This document shows, piece by piece, positions 11,172-22,612 of a stretch of 64,000 nucleotides of DNA. This stretch comes from Erigeron canadensis (lineage: Eukaryota; Streptophyta; Magnoliopsida; Asterales; Asteraceae). Location of the stretch: contig NC_057765.1 of assembly GCF_010389155.1 (NCBI RefSeq), positions 22,136,980-22,200,979 on the forward strand. The letters are read 5' to 3'. Within the stretch, counting starts at the first letter, position 1, and each line of letters begins with the position of its first letter. A model generated the notes under the pieces. It did not search any database, was not told where the DNA came from, and was given only the letters and a program-made list of their open reading frames with translations. A program made the position numbers and the translations under genes.

Positions 11172-12179
11172 TATTTATATATATATTAAAACAATAAGAT
11201 TCCGAATGATTCTAGAGACTCTAAAAACTAGCTCAAACCTATTTTATAATATTGCCACATAGGATTAAATCTTATGTGACATCTTTATAATTTTTTGTCA
11301 ATAATTGTCTTATTATTAATTATTATATTATTATTATTTTAAATGTATGGAAAGAAATGAAGTAAATTAAATACGTAGAATGATATTCTTTGTTTTGGCA
11401 AATATTTTATTCCATTAGATAGATTATTAATGACTTTAATTTCTTCGCCTAACCATTATATTGGTTGAGAAGTCGTATATTTGAATTGTTAACTAAACGA
11501 GCAATTAAGTTGTAGGTGTCAAGTGTGCTCATTGGATATGAAAAACAGTAGACAAAAAAGTTTATTACATGCATTTGGCTGATTTCACATACTTTCTTCT
11601 ATGTTTCAGTTTAGAGTAATAAGTTTCTTTAAATATTTTTTCTATTATATATGTAGTTAAAAGTAACAAGTGTCCTTAAAAAGGAAAACGGATACCAGTA
11701 ACGCTTATTTCAGAAGATGAACTATTATAAATATTAATTTTAACATCATTTTGATAATCACATGATTTCATTTATGTATTCAAGATTGTTTTATTTTTAT
11801 TTTATTTACAAAATAAACAAGGCATCACCAACTCTTTAAACCGTTTATTTAAATAGTCGCGCATCGTGCGGGTTTTTATGATTTGAGATACTATGACAGA
11901 ATAAAAGGTTCATTGATCATCCTTTCTTCTAATAAAATTATTTCTACAGCACGGCCAACAAGTTTTATAAAAGTTTTGATATTGATATGTAGTACTTTTT
12001 TTTAGTTTTCATTCCAAGTTTATCAATTTTCATTACCTATTATCGCATGGACGTTTTTATTTTTTGGTATATATGCTTAGTCGACCTGACCTTCAGTATG
12101 TTAACAAAATATTTTAAATCAACACTAATCGAGCAATAACTTATAATAATACGCGCATCGCGCGGGGTAAAAGACCTAG
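11172..12179 (+). mobile_element. Non-autonomous Helitron
   Basis: The 3' end is well formed: hairpin CGCGC-ATC-GCGCG at 12,152-12,164, then CTAG at 12,176-12,179 followed by T. The left part (about 11,175-11,290) matches, in reverse complement, the 5' part of the Helitron near 15,745-15,850, so both share a 5' end type. The exact 5' TC is not clear because it abuts the previous Helitron end. No coding capacity. Confidence 0.5.
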
Positions 12180-12189
12180 TTATATATAA

Positions 12190-12884
12190 ATGCATAGTAA
12201 AGAAAATAAAGTCAATACCCATTTTTTTCAATAAGTTAGATTCTAAATATAGCAATGAGATTTTAAAAATCGGTAATGAGATTCTCAAAATCGTAATGAG
12301 ATGCTAAGTATCGTAATGTGATACTAAGGATGGCAATGAGATAATGAAAATTTTAATAAGATTCTCAAAATCACAACGAGATCCTCAAACTGCAACGAGA
12401 TTTTAAAAATCGCAACGAACTTTTTATCCGATTCTGAACTTCTTTATGAGATTCGGCAGTTTTTTTTTTGCGATTCTGAAAATATTTATGTGATTTGTAA
12501 GCTTTTTCTACGATTTTTATATAAGTGAAACCGAATTAGGATGGTTTTTATATGGTGTTGGATAACAAACTTCAGAATCTCACAAAGACTTTCAGAATCG
12601 CCTTAAAAACTTCAAAATCTCATAAAACACCCAAAATCAGCATAAAAACTTCATAATCGTATAAGGAATTTCAAAATCTCATTACGAACTTCGGAATCGC
12701 ATAAAGAAAATTTCAACTTCTGATTGCGTTTTAACAATCTAATTGCGATTTTCAGGTTTTCATTACGATTTTTTCTTTTTATTGTGATTTTGTTAGATAT
12801 TTTGTGAAAATTAAAATTTTTTTTGGATAAATTGATATATTTTTAAAACATTTTCTGATATTGACTTTATTTTTTCTCTATTCA
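12190..12884. mobile_element. Large foldback element filled with short degenerate repeats
   Basis: The outer arms are inverted: left AAAGAAAATAAAGTCAATA near 12,197-12,215, right its complement near 12,858-12,880. The interior is many variants of a roughly 20-bp unit around AATCGTAATGAGATTCTCAA in the left half, and the same unit inverted in the right half (about 12,560-12,780). It has no ORF and no identified superfamily; it may be an old foldback or CACTA-like element with subterminal repeats. Confidence 0.5.
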
Positions 12885-13189
12885 AAACTCACTTTTAATA
12901 TTAAATTAAGATGTTCAAATTACATCTTATTTTTTTTATTTGGTAAATGATTTCTTTAAAATTTTCATTTGTTTGAAACTTTTGCAACAAATATAAAAAA
13001 ATTCTCATATTTTAGTTTATACTTTATTTTAGGTTTTTTTGATAAAAGGCCGTCACCCTGATTATAATACTTTATTTTAGTTTATATTTTATTAATACAT
13101 ATTATATATATTTATCTATATCTATAGAAAATTTTGATTCATTTAATGTTTTTAAACACGTGTCTTTTAAATACATGGTATCTTCTAAA
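12885..13189. other. AT-rich intergenic DNA
   Basis: Nothing is recognised. Confidence 0.4.
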
Positions 13190-13356
13190 TCTATTATGTG
13201 GGTTTCGGAGGTGATCGAGTTTTTCCAAGGTCTTGGGTTCGAGTCTTCAAGGTATTTTTCATGAGGGGATTGGAGGTCCAGCGATTTGTTGGTTAAAATT
13301 GTCTCTAACACGTCTGAATCGAAACTAAATTAATAAAAAAAAAATAAAAAAAAATC
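13190..13356 (+). mobile_element. Possible SINE of a second family
   Basis: A box-B-like GGGTTCGAGTC lies at about 13,235-13,245, after a plausible tRNA-like head, and the segment ends in a long A-rich tail at 13,331-13,356. No target duplication was seen, so the call is tentative. Confidence 0.4.
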
Positions 13357-13938
13357 ATACCAATATACTCTGGCATATGGCGCAAAAAACATACATCCCC
13401 CCACTACACAGATCCCATCCCATTTATATTTTTATGGCAGTTGACAAGAATTGTTCATCTCAATGATTTCTCAGTAAATATACTTTTACCAAGGTTCTTG
13501 TATCTCAATACTCTTTTGTATTCGTGCTTTATTCGATCTTTGCCATTATGTTTATAAATCCCGTTTGTGTTGTATGCTTTTTAATTTACAGATTTATTAT
13601 TACAATCGGTTAATCTGATTAAAAACAATACACAACTGAACATATAGAAGCATACAATTAAGTCTGTTCATTGTTTTATTGATGTATTACAGTTTGTATG
13701 GATGTTAATTAATATTTAAAGAACCAATAAAGATGTCACATTAGGGATACACAGAATGTGTTTGACAATAACATACATTCGATGTCATTTACATACATCA
13801 TCTTGTATCTTCTAGACATGAGACTAGCTTGGTCGATTGATGAATTTTTTAACACGTTGCAACTGAAACTACATAACAAAACGAGTTTTTATCTATTCTT
13901 AATGGCAACAGGGGATTTGTTAATGTAGATTTAGTTTA
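13357..13938. other. Intergenic, nothing recognised
   Basis: AT-rich; no ORF or repeat is supported. Confidence 0.4.
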
Positions 13939-14568
13939 CGGATTAGTGCGCCGGAATGCAACAAACTATGCACAAAAGGTTATAGTGTGCACGAAATAAC
14001 GTTTTTTTCTACGGATAATGGCATGCAAATATAACCACCTATGACCAAATGTTTATGTAATGTAGTGACCTATTCAGGTGGCTATGTAATGTATGCACCT
14101 ATGTTTTCTTGACTATACTATGTAAGATTCTTTTTATTTGGGTCAATCAATGTAATAACCTATGTATTTTTTTGGCTATACTATGTAAAGTCCGTACATA
14201 TTTTACATAGTATAGCCAAGAAAACATAAGTGCATACATTACATAGCCACATAAATAAGTCACTACATTACATAACCATTTGGTCATAGGTGGTTACATT
14301 TGTATGCCATAAACCCTTTTTTCTATTGTATGCATAAACTTAATAAAAATGTTCAAATCATGCAATGTGTATACGTGCTAGCTCATACGAGCTGCCACGT
14401 GTAATTTTTTTTTTGAACAGGCTACGTGTATGGTTTTTATTGGTCGGTCACAAAAAGTTGCATGATATAAACTGTTTTATTAAGTTTATGCATACAATAA
14501 AAAAACGTTAGTTCGTGCACACTATAATCTTTTGGGCATAGTTTGTCGCATTCTGTCACACTAAACCC
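13939..14568. mobile_element. Mutator-type MITE, outer element of a nest, 9-bp TSD
   Basis: The ends CGGATTAGTGCG and (reverse complement) GGGTTTAGTGTG start inverted arms of over 60 bp containing AACAAACTATGC. Perfect 9-bp duplications TTTAGTTTA lie at 13,930-13,938 and 14,569-14,577. Long TIRs plus a 9-bp duplication indicate Mutator-like origin. Its left arm is split by another MITE at 14,012-14,316. Its interior resembles the element at 21,610-21,896. Confidence 0.85.
14012..14316. mobile_element. Mutator-type MITE, inner element of the nest, 9-bp TSD
   Basis: This 305-bp element is mostly two inverted arms (CGGATAATGGCAT / ATGCCATAAACCC ends; ACCACCTATGACCAAATG in both). The 9-bp duplications TTTTTTCTA lie at 14,003-14,011 and 14,317-14,325. 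A near-identical copy lies at 40,031-40,323. It inserted after the outer element. Confidence 0.88.
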
Positions 14569-14577
14569 TTTAGTTTA

Positions 14578-15172
14578 TAACATGTAAATCAATTTATAAT
14601 AGATTGGATAAATACGATACATACTAATTTAAAGTTGAATGAATATAAATTTTTGATTTGTAATTGGGCCTAATTAGAATGTTAATATTGGGATTTTGTT
14701 TAAACTACTCTTGTTATAACAAAATCACACCCAATACACCAAAACACACTATTTTTTTAAGGTGAATTTCGCTTGAAATTTCCAAACTAATACACACACA
14801 AAAACATAGGAATCTCCATAGCATAAAAATCAACATCGGGTTTCAATCAATCGTCAAAATTTAAGAATTTGTACATTCACGCACTAGAAATGTACATTCA
14901 TATTTAACCGTCGTTTTTTATATTTTCGCAACAACGTGCGGGTAAAATGTTAGTAATTTAGTTATACATTGGCCATCTACTGACCTTAATAAAATGTGGT
15001 TGAAATTTTTACAACATGTATGTTTCATAATTTTAGATCAAGTGACAATAATATCAATAAATATTAAAGGTAATATTAGATCATGACCAATAGCATTGGA
15101 AAAATCAAATGCATGTGATAATTTTTTTTTTTATTTTGCACCAAAAAAACAATCATTATATATATATATATA
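14578..15172. other. AT-rich intergenic DNA
   Basis: No gene is seen. It holds a SINE tail fragment at 14,757-14,782 and a weak Helitron-like GTGCGGGTAAAATG near 14,936. Confidence 0.45.
14757..14782 (-). repeat. Fragment of a SINE 3' tail
   Basis: On the minus strand this reads CAAGCGAAATTCACCTT plus A residues, matching the tail of the SINEs at 8910-9280 and 10,164-10,495. Only the last bases are present. Confidence 0.4.
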
Positions 15173-15850
15173 CTAGATATTTTACCCGCACGATGTGCGG
15201 TAATTAAAATCATTGTTTAATACATACATGGAAAAGGTTCTTTGGGAAAAATATAGGTTGACTTGAAATCGTGAACACTATAAATTTTCAGACATAGTTT
15301 ACACTCCGACGCACTTAATCCAAAAATATATACATCTGCATTACTAAATTATTCTATAAATTTATTGTATATAAATTGATATGTTATGGTTAATGGTCAA
15401 TTCCCATATCACTATTATTTTGAATTACATTCCAACATCAATATTTACATAAATTAAAAATAAGTGATGATTTTATTAATTTGTTTGAATGCTCGAATAT
15501 TTGTAAGTCTAACTCTTTTAAGCATGTGGTAAATCAAGGAAGTAAATAAAAATTGTGTATTGTTCCAAGAAGATATTAAAAAAGTATTAAATATGAAACT
15601 AAATCTTTTTGGCATATACTAATTTGTAAAGACCAAACAATTCGTGGACTTTAAAAATTATTTAAAGGTACGGTTTTTTGGTATAATAACAATTTTGTAA
15701 TATATAATTTTTACTTAATTGTAAGAAAAAAAAAAAAAAAATGGAGATGTCACATAAATTATAATCTTAAGTGGTAATATTATAAAATAGGTTTGAGTTT
15801 TTAAATGCTCTAGAATCATTCAAATTCCTACTGTTTAATAAATATATAGA
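15173..15850 (-). mobile_element. Non-autonomous Helitron, minus strand
   Basis: The 3' end on the minus strand has CCGCACATCGTGCGGG followed by CTAG (15,173-15,176) and T. The 5' end is TCTATATATTTATTAAAC at 15,850, preceded by A. The 5' 110 bp match the Helitron starting near 11,172. No Rep/helicase is present. Confidence 0.65.
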
Positions 15851-15857
15851 TATATAT

Positions 15858-16368
15858 ACTAGCATTTTACCCGTGCAATAAAAAGACCTCATGATAATTA
15901 ATATGGGACCTCACCACCCATCAATACATGGTGTGTTACTCTAGATGGTGAATATATTATTGACTGTGGACCCATATTGGGTTATTTACACAGAGGTATG
16001 AAAAAATTGCAGAAAATCGAACAATTATACAATATTTGACTTATGGCGGTTTGATCTTGGTGACGGTCTGGTGGTGGCGGCGGTGTTTGGTAGTGGTGGT
16101 GGCGTGATGCCGTGACGAGTGGCGGCGAAAAATATTTAATGTAAAAATGGTTGTATAGTTTTTTTAGAAGTTGATGGGTATATGTTGTAAATTATTTCAT
16201 TAAGGGTATAATAGGTAAAGTGGAGATGTTTAAATTAATAAACAAAAGAAAAATAATGAATTAATTCATTAAAAGTATAATGGTCATTTCATATGGGGAC
16301 ATTTTTATGAGAGAGAGTGTTGAAAAGTGTTAGGAGAGAGTGTATGATAATTTTTATATAGTAGTAGA
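15858..16368 (-). mobile_element. Non-autonomous Helitron, minus strand, with GC-rich insert
   Basis: The 5' end on the minus strand is TCTACTACTATATAAAAATT (ending 16,368) preceded by A. The 3' end is GCACGGGTAAAATGCTAG (15,858-15,861) followed by T. A locally GC-rich stretch at about 16,045-16,130 (GGTGGTGGCGGCGGTG) stands out from the AT-rich body and could be captured host sequence. Confidence 0.6.
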
Positions 16369-16382
16369 TATATATATATACA

Positions 16383-16412
16383 CTAGGTTTTTTAGCCGCA
16401 CGATGCGCAACT
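16383..16412 (-). mobile_element. Helitron 3' terminus, partner end not found
   Basis: On the minus strand, GCGCATCGTGCGG is followed by CTAAAAAAC and CTAG (16,383-16,386), then T. The 5' partner to the right was not found and may be separated by the next Helitron. Confidence 0.45.
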
Positions 16413-16457
16413 GTTTAAAAATAATTGAACTGAGTGTCGCAAAAATCTTAATCTTAA

Positions 16458-17531
16458 TCTTAATATATACTATAAGACAGTTGAACTAATAACTTATTAA
16501 CCAATCAAATCGCTCAATTTCATCAAATTGATTTTCGCTTATGTCATCATTTAGATAAACTACAAATTAAAAAATCACAATAATCATTATCCTAATATAT
16601 TATTATATTAGTATTTATATTAAATTGTAAAAAAAATCTCATTAATTTACACTTTTTTGTTTTCCATCAATAATTTACACTTTTTAGCCCTGAATACTTA
16701 ATTTATATTTATGTTTTGCCATGACAGAATTTGTAAAAGGTTACAATCATTTAATTAGTTAAAAAAGTTTCAACATACGAAATATTGTCTATAAAATTTT
16801 TTTCAACACGTAATGAATTATTAACAAATATTAGATTAGCTTTATATAAATTATAAATTTTAATATTTAGTTTTCACATAAATGAGACGATCACATAACA
16901 AAACACGATTTATAACAGAGAGTTACTTAAATACTAAATCCAAATCAATATGAACTCTATTCAAAATTCATACGATCTCTAATAAAAAAAAGGTACATAA
17001 TTTTCTGCTTTTTTATATATTAGTTTTGCGTAATAATGTTTAAAGTTACTGATGTCACTCAGATAAAGAGTCCTAATTGTTATCAAAAAACTATAAAAAC
17101 AATCCTAGTTGTTATCTAATTATCATATGACATGTGATTGAAAATAAATATATCCGTGTTATGGGTCCGCATCATGATCAAATACATATAGTTGAATGTC
17201 ACATGATTACAATATGTTTATATTTTAATTCTTAATTATCTTTCATAATAATATCACATTATGAGTACAACTTGGTTCAAAATATTCTATAATAAAGAAT
17301 TTATTATAACATGTGTGTTGTGGAATAACTACGCCAAATAATTCAATCAATATGTCTCGGCTAATAATGACAGTAACGAACCTATGATTATTGTACTAAA
17401 ACTTACAAAATATAACACTTAGAAGCGTATATCCTTAAAATTATAAGCTTCTATGATTTAAATATATGAGAATATAATATTGTTAATATCGTAAACCCGT
17501 GTCCAGTGTTAAATACGGGTCTAAAATCTAA
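16458..17531 (+). mobile_element. Non-autonomous Helitron, plus strand
   Basis: The proposed 5' end TCTTAATATATACTATAAG is preceded by A. The 3' end has an ACCCGT...ACGGGT stem (about 17,495-17,520), then CTAA (17,528-17,531) and T. The 5' TC is one of three in a TCTTAA repeat, so the start is uncertain by 6-12 bases. Confidence 0.5.
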
Positions 17532-18218
17532 TTATATACTATGTAGACGTCAACAATTATCAATAATTTTATTTTCCCGTTTAATAGTACAACGTTAATG
17601 AATTATTTAGTATTAATATAAATGATATAACTTTAAATACCAAAACAAAAAAATTGTCACTAACACCTTTGATTAGCCATCATGAGATTTCCGATTAAAA
17701 GAATCATCACCCAAAATAAATTGTACTCAAATTAATTCCATGAACTAATTACCCTTTACCAAATCAAAAAATTCCGTAAATCTGGCTAAATCTATACATA
17801 ATCCGGGAAAATAACTAAGCAGGATAGCATTTGGAACTATTGACTTCTGCTTGATGTCCTATATCAGGGTCAACAATTGATGACCTATTATGAACTAAGT
17901 AATATCTTTATCTTTATCCATATATAAATCATAAGAATATATCATCATCAAACATTATATACATCAAACATTATATAGGGTTGTGACAAGGTCGAGCGAA
18001 ACCCAATAATTTTATATAATTATGTCGATGGGATTAAGCAGCATATTTGTTTAGAAATAAACAATATATTTATCAAAAGTAATGTGTCTTTCTTTTGGAA
18101 AGAAAATCAAATTTATTAATTTTAAAAATTGTATTTTACTTACGTATCAATTTTTGACAAACTGTAAAATATTTTTAATGATATTTATTTAATAAAAGTA
18201 ATATATATATATATATAT
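17532..18218. other. AT-rich intergenic DNA
   Basis: Nothing is recognised except an AT microsatellite at 18,199-18,218 bordering the next element. Confidence 0.4.
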
Positions 18219-18652
18219 AGTGAAAAGTTATTTTGAGAACTTTTTTTTGCGAGAACCTTTGAAAACTTTTCAAATCAAGCCCAACCGATGATTATTCTTT
18301 AATGAAAATTGTTTTTTGATTGTTTTCTGAATAACTTATGTGTAATTTTGAAGTTTATAATTGTGTGGAGGCATGGATTATCATCCGTTATACAATTATG
18401 TGGGTTTTGGATTCTTGATCACATGTGCACGAATATTACTATGATTACATGTGATCGACTTGCATACATGCGATCAAGAATCCAAATTTTCACATAATTG
18501 TATAACGGATGATAATCCATGCTCCACACAATTATAAACTTCAAAATTACACATAATAATTTTCATGTAAAGAACAATCATCAGTTGGGCTTGATTTGAA
18601 AAGTTCTCAAAGATTCTCGTAAAAAAAAGGATTCTCAAATAACTTTACACTA
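18219..18652. mobile_element. Large palindromic (foldback) MITE in an AT microsatellite
   Basis: The two halves are inverted copies: left AGTGAAAAGTTATTTTGAGA, right its complement near 18,632-18,652; CATGGATTATCATCCG at about 18,371 returns inverted near 18,507-18,522. The arms are over 180 bp with a short centre around the inverted GATCACATGTG. TA repeats lie on both sides, so a TA target is possible. No ORF; superfamily not assigned. Confidence 0.75.
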
Positions 18653-19704
18653 TATATATATATAGTCATATAGATTACTCATATAGTTAATTAATGTATA
18701 TTGTATTGGTATTAGTGTATATATTAAAAACAAAGGTCTTGATTTACGTGTAAAGAATAATAACTTGTTTAGGGTGGAGGGAATACCCATCGGGTAGAAG
18801 ATCGGGTACCTCGACCATGATCGGGTACATCATTTCAACCTCTCGGGTAACCTTCGGGTAAGGTAAATCGGTTATGTGTTTGAGTATTGAAGCGAGGAGC
18901 GGGTAAGCCAACTTTCGAACGTTGGGGAGCGGACCCCACATGGAAACGTCTAGATTCTTGAATTAAAAAAAAAATTAACTTCCCTCCTAAAAGTTGTTTC
19001 TTCTTCAACCTCACCACTTCATATATACATATACATACGCATCATAGATTTTTCTTCACCATCAAGGCTATCGTCAACCACCACCACCGAATCAAGGTTA
19101 TCTTTATATTTTTCTTGTCGGAAGTTTGGTAGGAATTTTCAGGAAGTTTTTTTCTTTTGTTTTTTCCCGGCGGCTGTAGAGGAAAGAAAAGGGTAAGTGG
19201 TAGAGTCTGATAAACAAAAGGGATATTTTCCTGATGTTTGTATGTGGATAAGTGGAAATTTACTTTACTCACTTTTTATTTTGTATTTAACCGACTAAGT
19301 TTCTTTTATATATTTTAAACTTAAATATAGTAATTCTTTTGAACCAAAGAAAACAATGATATCTAGGTTAGTATTTAGATTTATCAAGTTAAATTAATGA
19401 TTTAAAGAAAAAAAAGAAGGGAAATGGATAAGTTTAATGAATTGGATATGTATTGTCAGTGATTTGGGTAAGAATTGGGTAGTTATGAGTTGTAGAGTTT
19501 TGACTGGAAGATGATTTGGGTAAGTTAATCAAATTGGGTAGTATTCCCTCTACCCTTATGGTTTTCGGCCTAACCAGCAACGGGCTTATTATTTGCATGC
19601 AAAGAGATGTAACGGGATTATGGTTTTGGGAGACCACCGAGGAACTCATGGCTTTGGGCAGGCTCACTAATGAGCTTATGGTTTTGGACCTGACCGAAGA
19701 TGTT
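18653..19704. other. Unassigned stretch with a 30-bp periodic tail
   Basis: No recognised gene. A G/C-richer part at about 18,770-18,960 contains several CGGGTA motifs. At about 19,558-19,704 imperfect units of about 30 bp start ATGGTTTTGGG or similar (19,558, 19,620, 19,648, 19,678), giving a short open frame with repeats such as ELMALGRLTN and ELMVLDLTED. Nothing here matches a family I know. Confidence 0.4.
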
Positions 19705-20365
19705 CACTACAAAAAAAAATTCATTTGTTCATACTTTGTTATAAAAATGTGAAAAAAATTATGAACTTAATCACATATAAAAATGTGTAGGAAAAAGTTA
19801 CATTTAAAAGTGTGAATAAATTTCAAAAGTTATAATTTTTTCACACTTATAAGTGTGTAAACAAAATGTTAACACTTAAAAATGTGAACAATTGTCAAAT
19901 ATTTTCACACTTAAAAATGTGAAAGTCAATTTGTAACGAGAAGTGATATTTTTACAACGCACTTTAACCATCTACAACAATTTCTGCATGATACAATTGT
20001 ACACTATGAAATAAAGTTTGTACCTTTGTTGTAGATGGTTAAAACTTGTTGTATGAATATCGCTCCCCATTTGTAACACGTGATTTCTTCACACCCTGAA
20101 GAGTGTGAAGAAATTAAGTGTTACAAATTAACTTTCACACTCTAAAGTGTGAACAATTGATATATTTATACACATACTTGAAAGTGTGAACTTTCTTTTC
20201 CACATGTATAAGTGTGTAAATATTGTGATTTTTTAAATTTTTTTACACTTCGAAATGTAAATTGTTTCTACACACTTTTAAATGTTGATAAATTAACAAA
20301 AATTTTCACCCTTTATAAAAGTATAAAAAAAACAAGTGTGAATAAATGACATATTTTTTGTATTA
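19705..20365. mobile_element. CACTA-type (En/Spm) non-autonomous element
   Basis: The left terminus is CACTACAAAAAAAAATTC, the canonical CACTA end. The right end is its degenerate complement (TAATACAAAAAATATG when reversed), aligned over about 30 bp. Many subterminal copies of ACACTT..AAGTGTG occur in both orientations, as expected for transposase binding sites. The 3-bp flanks GTT and TTC do not match. A MITE is nested at 19,938-20,068. Confidence 0.75.
19938..20068. mobile_element. 131-bp MITE nested in the CACTA element, 9-bp TSD
   Basis: Inverted arms of about 45 bp include ACCATCTACAACAA and its complement. It is flanked by perfect 9-bp repeats ATTTGTAAC at 19,929-19,937 and 20,069-20,077, which points to a Mutator-like mobiliser. 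It interrupts the CACTA element and is therefore younger. Confidence 0.85.
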
Positions 20366-21600
20366 TTCTCTTTTTTAATGGGTCTGGCCTTATTTTTCTT
20401 TTGTTTCCTTTGTTCTCAATTTCTCATTATGTGTATGTATAGATTTACCTTACCAAAAAGAAAGTTTCGTATATATTATAACTAGTGCTCAGGCCTGTTC
20501 AATGGATGGATAGTCTCTATACATGTAAATTAATTCAAGTATTTTTATTAGTCACTATACCCCTTTCAGTTTAACAAAACAAATCACTATACATACAAAG
20601 TTTCTTAAACACAATACTTCTTAAATAGTTACCAAAAAGTGAGAGTTATATTTGTTAACATGTTTGAGGCAATTATTACTCAAAATGTAACAATTTTTAC
20701 AAAATCCACCTATTAAGAGCTATCATCCAGCTCAACCAATTTACCATTACAATTTAAATACTCGTCGTAAACAATAACATGTAGATTTTTGTAGAATGTT
20801 CAATGTAGTACGTGGGTTATCAACCCATAGGGTCTTCCATGTCCCTTTGTGGTTTGGGTTTTGATTTTTCTACTTTACTGTAGTAACACAAGATTTGTTT
20901 AAGTTAATATATTGCTAGGATCATGGGCAAATTGTTAAAAGATGGTAGAACTTATATATACCTTTGACTTCATGACCCTTTGCATGCTGGTTTTGGAATC
21001 TATGGCGGTGTCGTCCATAATCCCCTTCACATCTTATAGCACTTAATTGGCTGGAATTCGTCAATTCGATCATACATTTATTTGAAACCAATGTACAAAA
21101 AACCACAACATATAAAGACTGAAGTTTATAATAATAGTTAATATGAATCTATAACATGGATTAAAAAAATCATGACAAGATATAAGATCATTAATTGAAA
21201 AAGTTCTATGACAAACATCCATAACCTAACATATAAATACTAATAGTTTATAATAATAATGATTAATATGAATCTATAATAGTATGAATTAAAGAAACCA
21301 AAATAGTCGAACATACCTTGGTAGTCAAACAATAGTCGAACAAAAACCTACGTAGGTTTTTTTTTTAATGTGCTATAGATTTTTGGGTTTGGGTTTATAC
21401 ATATTTATAGATATAGATAAAAATAATAAAGTTTTTTAAACAAAAGTAAAGGTCGGTCCTATAGATATAGATAAATAATATTAGAAAAAATAGAGGATTA
21501 ATAAGAAGAGAATATTAGGCTTAAAGAGGGGGATTATGGGTGCCAAGTGTACCCCCAACCCCCTCTTTTAGTTATATTATAGATATGACACACAACACAA
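20366..21600. other. Intergenic, one unexplained short coding-like patch
   Basis: AT-rich with no recognised gene. At 20,945-21,075, on the minus strand, a locally GC-richer open stretch includes ELTNSSQLSAIRCEGDYGRH and ends at a GT that could be a splice donor. I cannot assign it; it may be a captured exon or chance. Confidence 0.3.
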
Positions 21601-21609
21601 TAAATAAAA

Positions 21610-21896
21610 GGGTTAAGTGCATGGAAATATAATTAACTATGACCAAAAAGTTATTGTATACATGAAATTACAGAACCTCTATTGTAAGCAGAACTTTATA
21701 AAAATGTTCAAATCATGTAACATGTGTATGTGACACCTCATATGAGCTGTCACGTGCAAATATTTGATTAGTCAATCATATCTAGTTATATAACTTAAAC
21801 TTTTTTACAAAATTCATGTATACAATAGAGGTTTATAAATTTATGCACTTAATAACTTTTTGACCATAGTTAATTATATTTTCATGGACTTAACGC
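21610..21896. mobile_element. Mutator-type MITE, 9-bp TSD
   Basis: This 287-bp element has ends GGGTTAAGTGCATGG / CCATGGACTTAACGC-type inverted arms (GAAAATATAATTAACTATGG on the right arm). Perfect 9-bp duplications TAAATAAAA lie at 21,601-21,609 and 21,897-21,905. It is related to the outer element at 13,939-14,568. Confidence 0.88.
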
Positions 21897-21905
21897 TAAA
21901 TAAAA

Positions 21906-22359
21906 TGTCTCCTTGAGAACATTAGGATGACATATCCTCTAGTAGTAATTTACAGTTATTATTTTAATAAATCAGAAACGAAACGATAGTGGGTTGTCTC
22001 TGTTTATTAGACATGTAAGTAAGCAATGGGTCAAATGGAATAAAAATTCCATTTTGCATGTGGAATGTTCGAAAAAGCAAAACAAAGTTGTGTTATGTAA
22101 CTCGAAGTCAAAGTCAAACGATTATAATTGATGGGTGTCCAGGTCTAACCAGTAAACAACTAAATATTTCATAATAATTTCATCAATTATGCTGAATATA
22201 CGAACTAAATATTTCTAATCTAATACTACTATATTATTTGTTAATATGTTTATGATAGAAGACTAAGACTACTAAGAGAGGTAAATTTATTATTATTAAC
22301 AATTGACAATAAAATAATATAATAGTAGTTAATTAATCGGTTAACAATATAATAGTGTA
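21906..22359. other. AT-rich intergenic DNA
   Basis: Nothing is recognised. Confidence 0.4.
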
Positions 22360-22612
22360 CTTCTCATTATAGTTCAGTGGTTGAGCACCAACTTTACATG
22401 ATAAGACATCTGAATGAATTTCACAATAAAGTCCTCATGTGAAGCAGGTTTGAGTCGTGTAGAGAGGGCATGTTTTATCCCAATTAAATGTTGTGCATTC
22501 GGGCGGTTTAGTTGGGAGTTTCTCCTCCTACTAGGTATTGAGAGTGAGGGTGCTCCCTAGCGCGGATCCGGTTAAAACAACGTAAGCTAGATCTATGTTG
22601 CGAGCAAATGAT
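22360..22612 (+). mobile_element. SINE, 3'-truncated
   Basis: It has a tRNA-like head (TATAGTTCAGTGGTTGAGCA; GGTTTGAGTCG) and the family body TAGCGCGGATCCGGTTAAAA. It lacks the A-rich tail of the copies at 8910 and 10,164, and no target duplication was found. Confidence 0.65.

Noticed and set aside
20921..21106. Possible host exon on the minus strand
   Set aside because: Only one short open patch with a possible donor; no neighbouring exon or known domain, so it is mentioned only in the intergenic entry.
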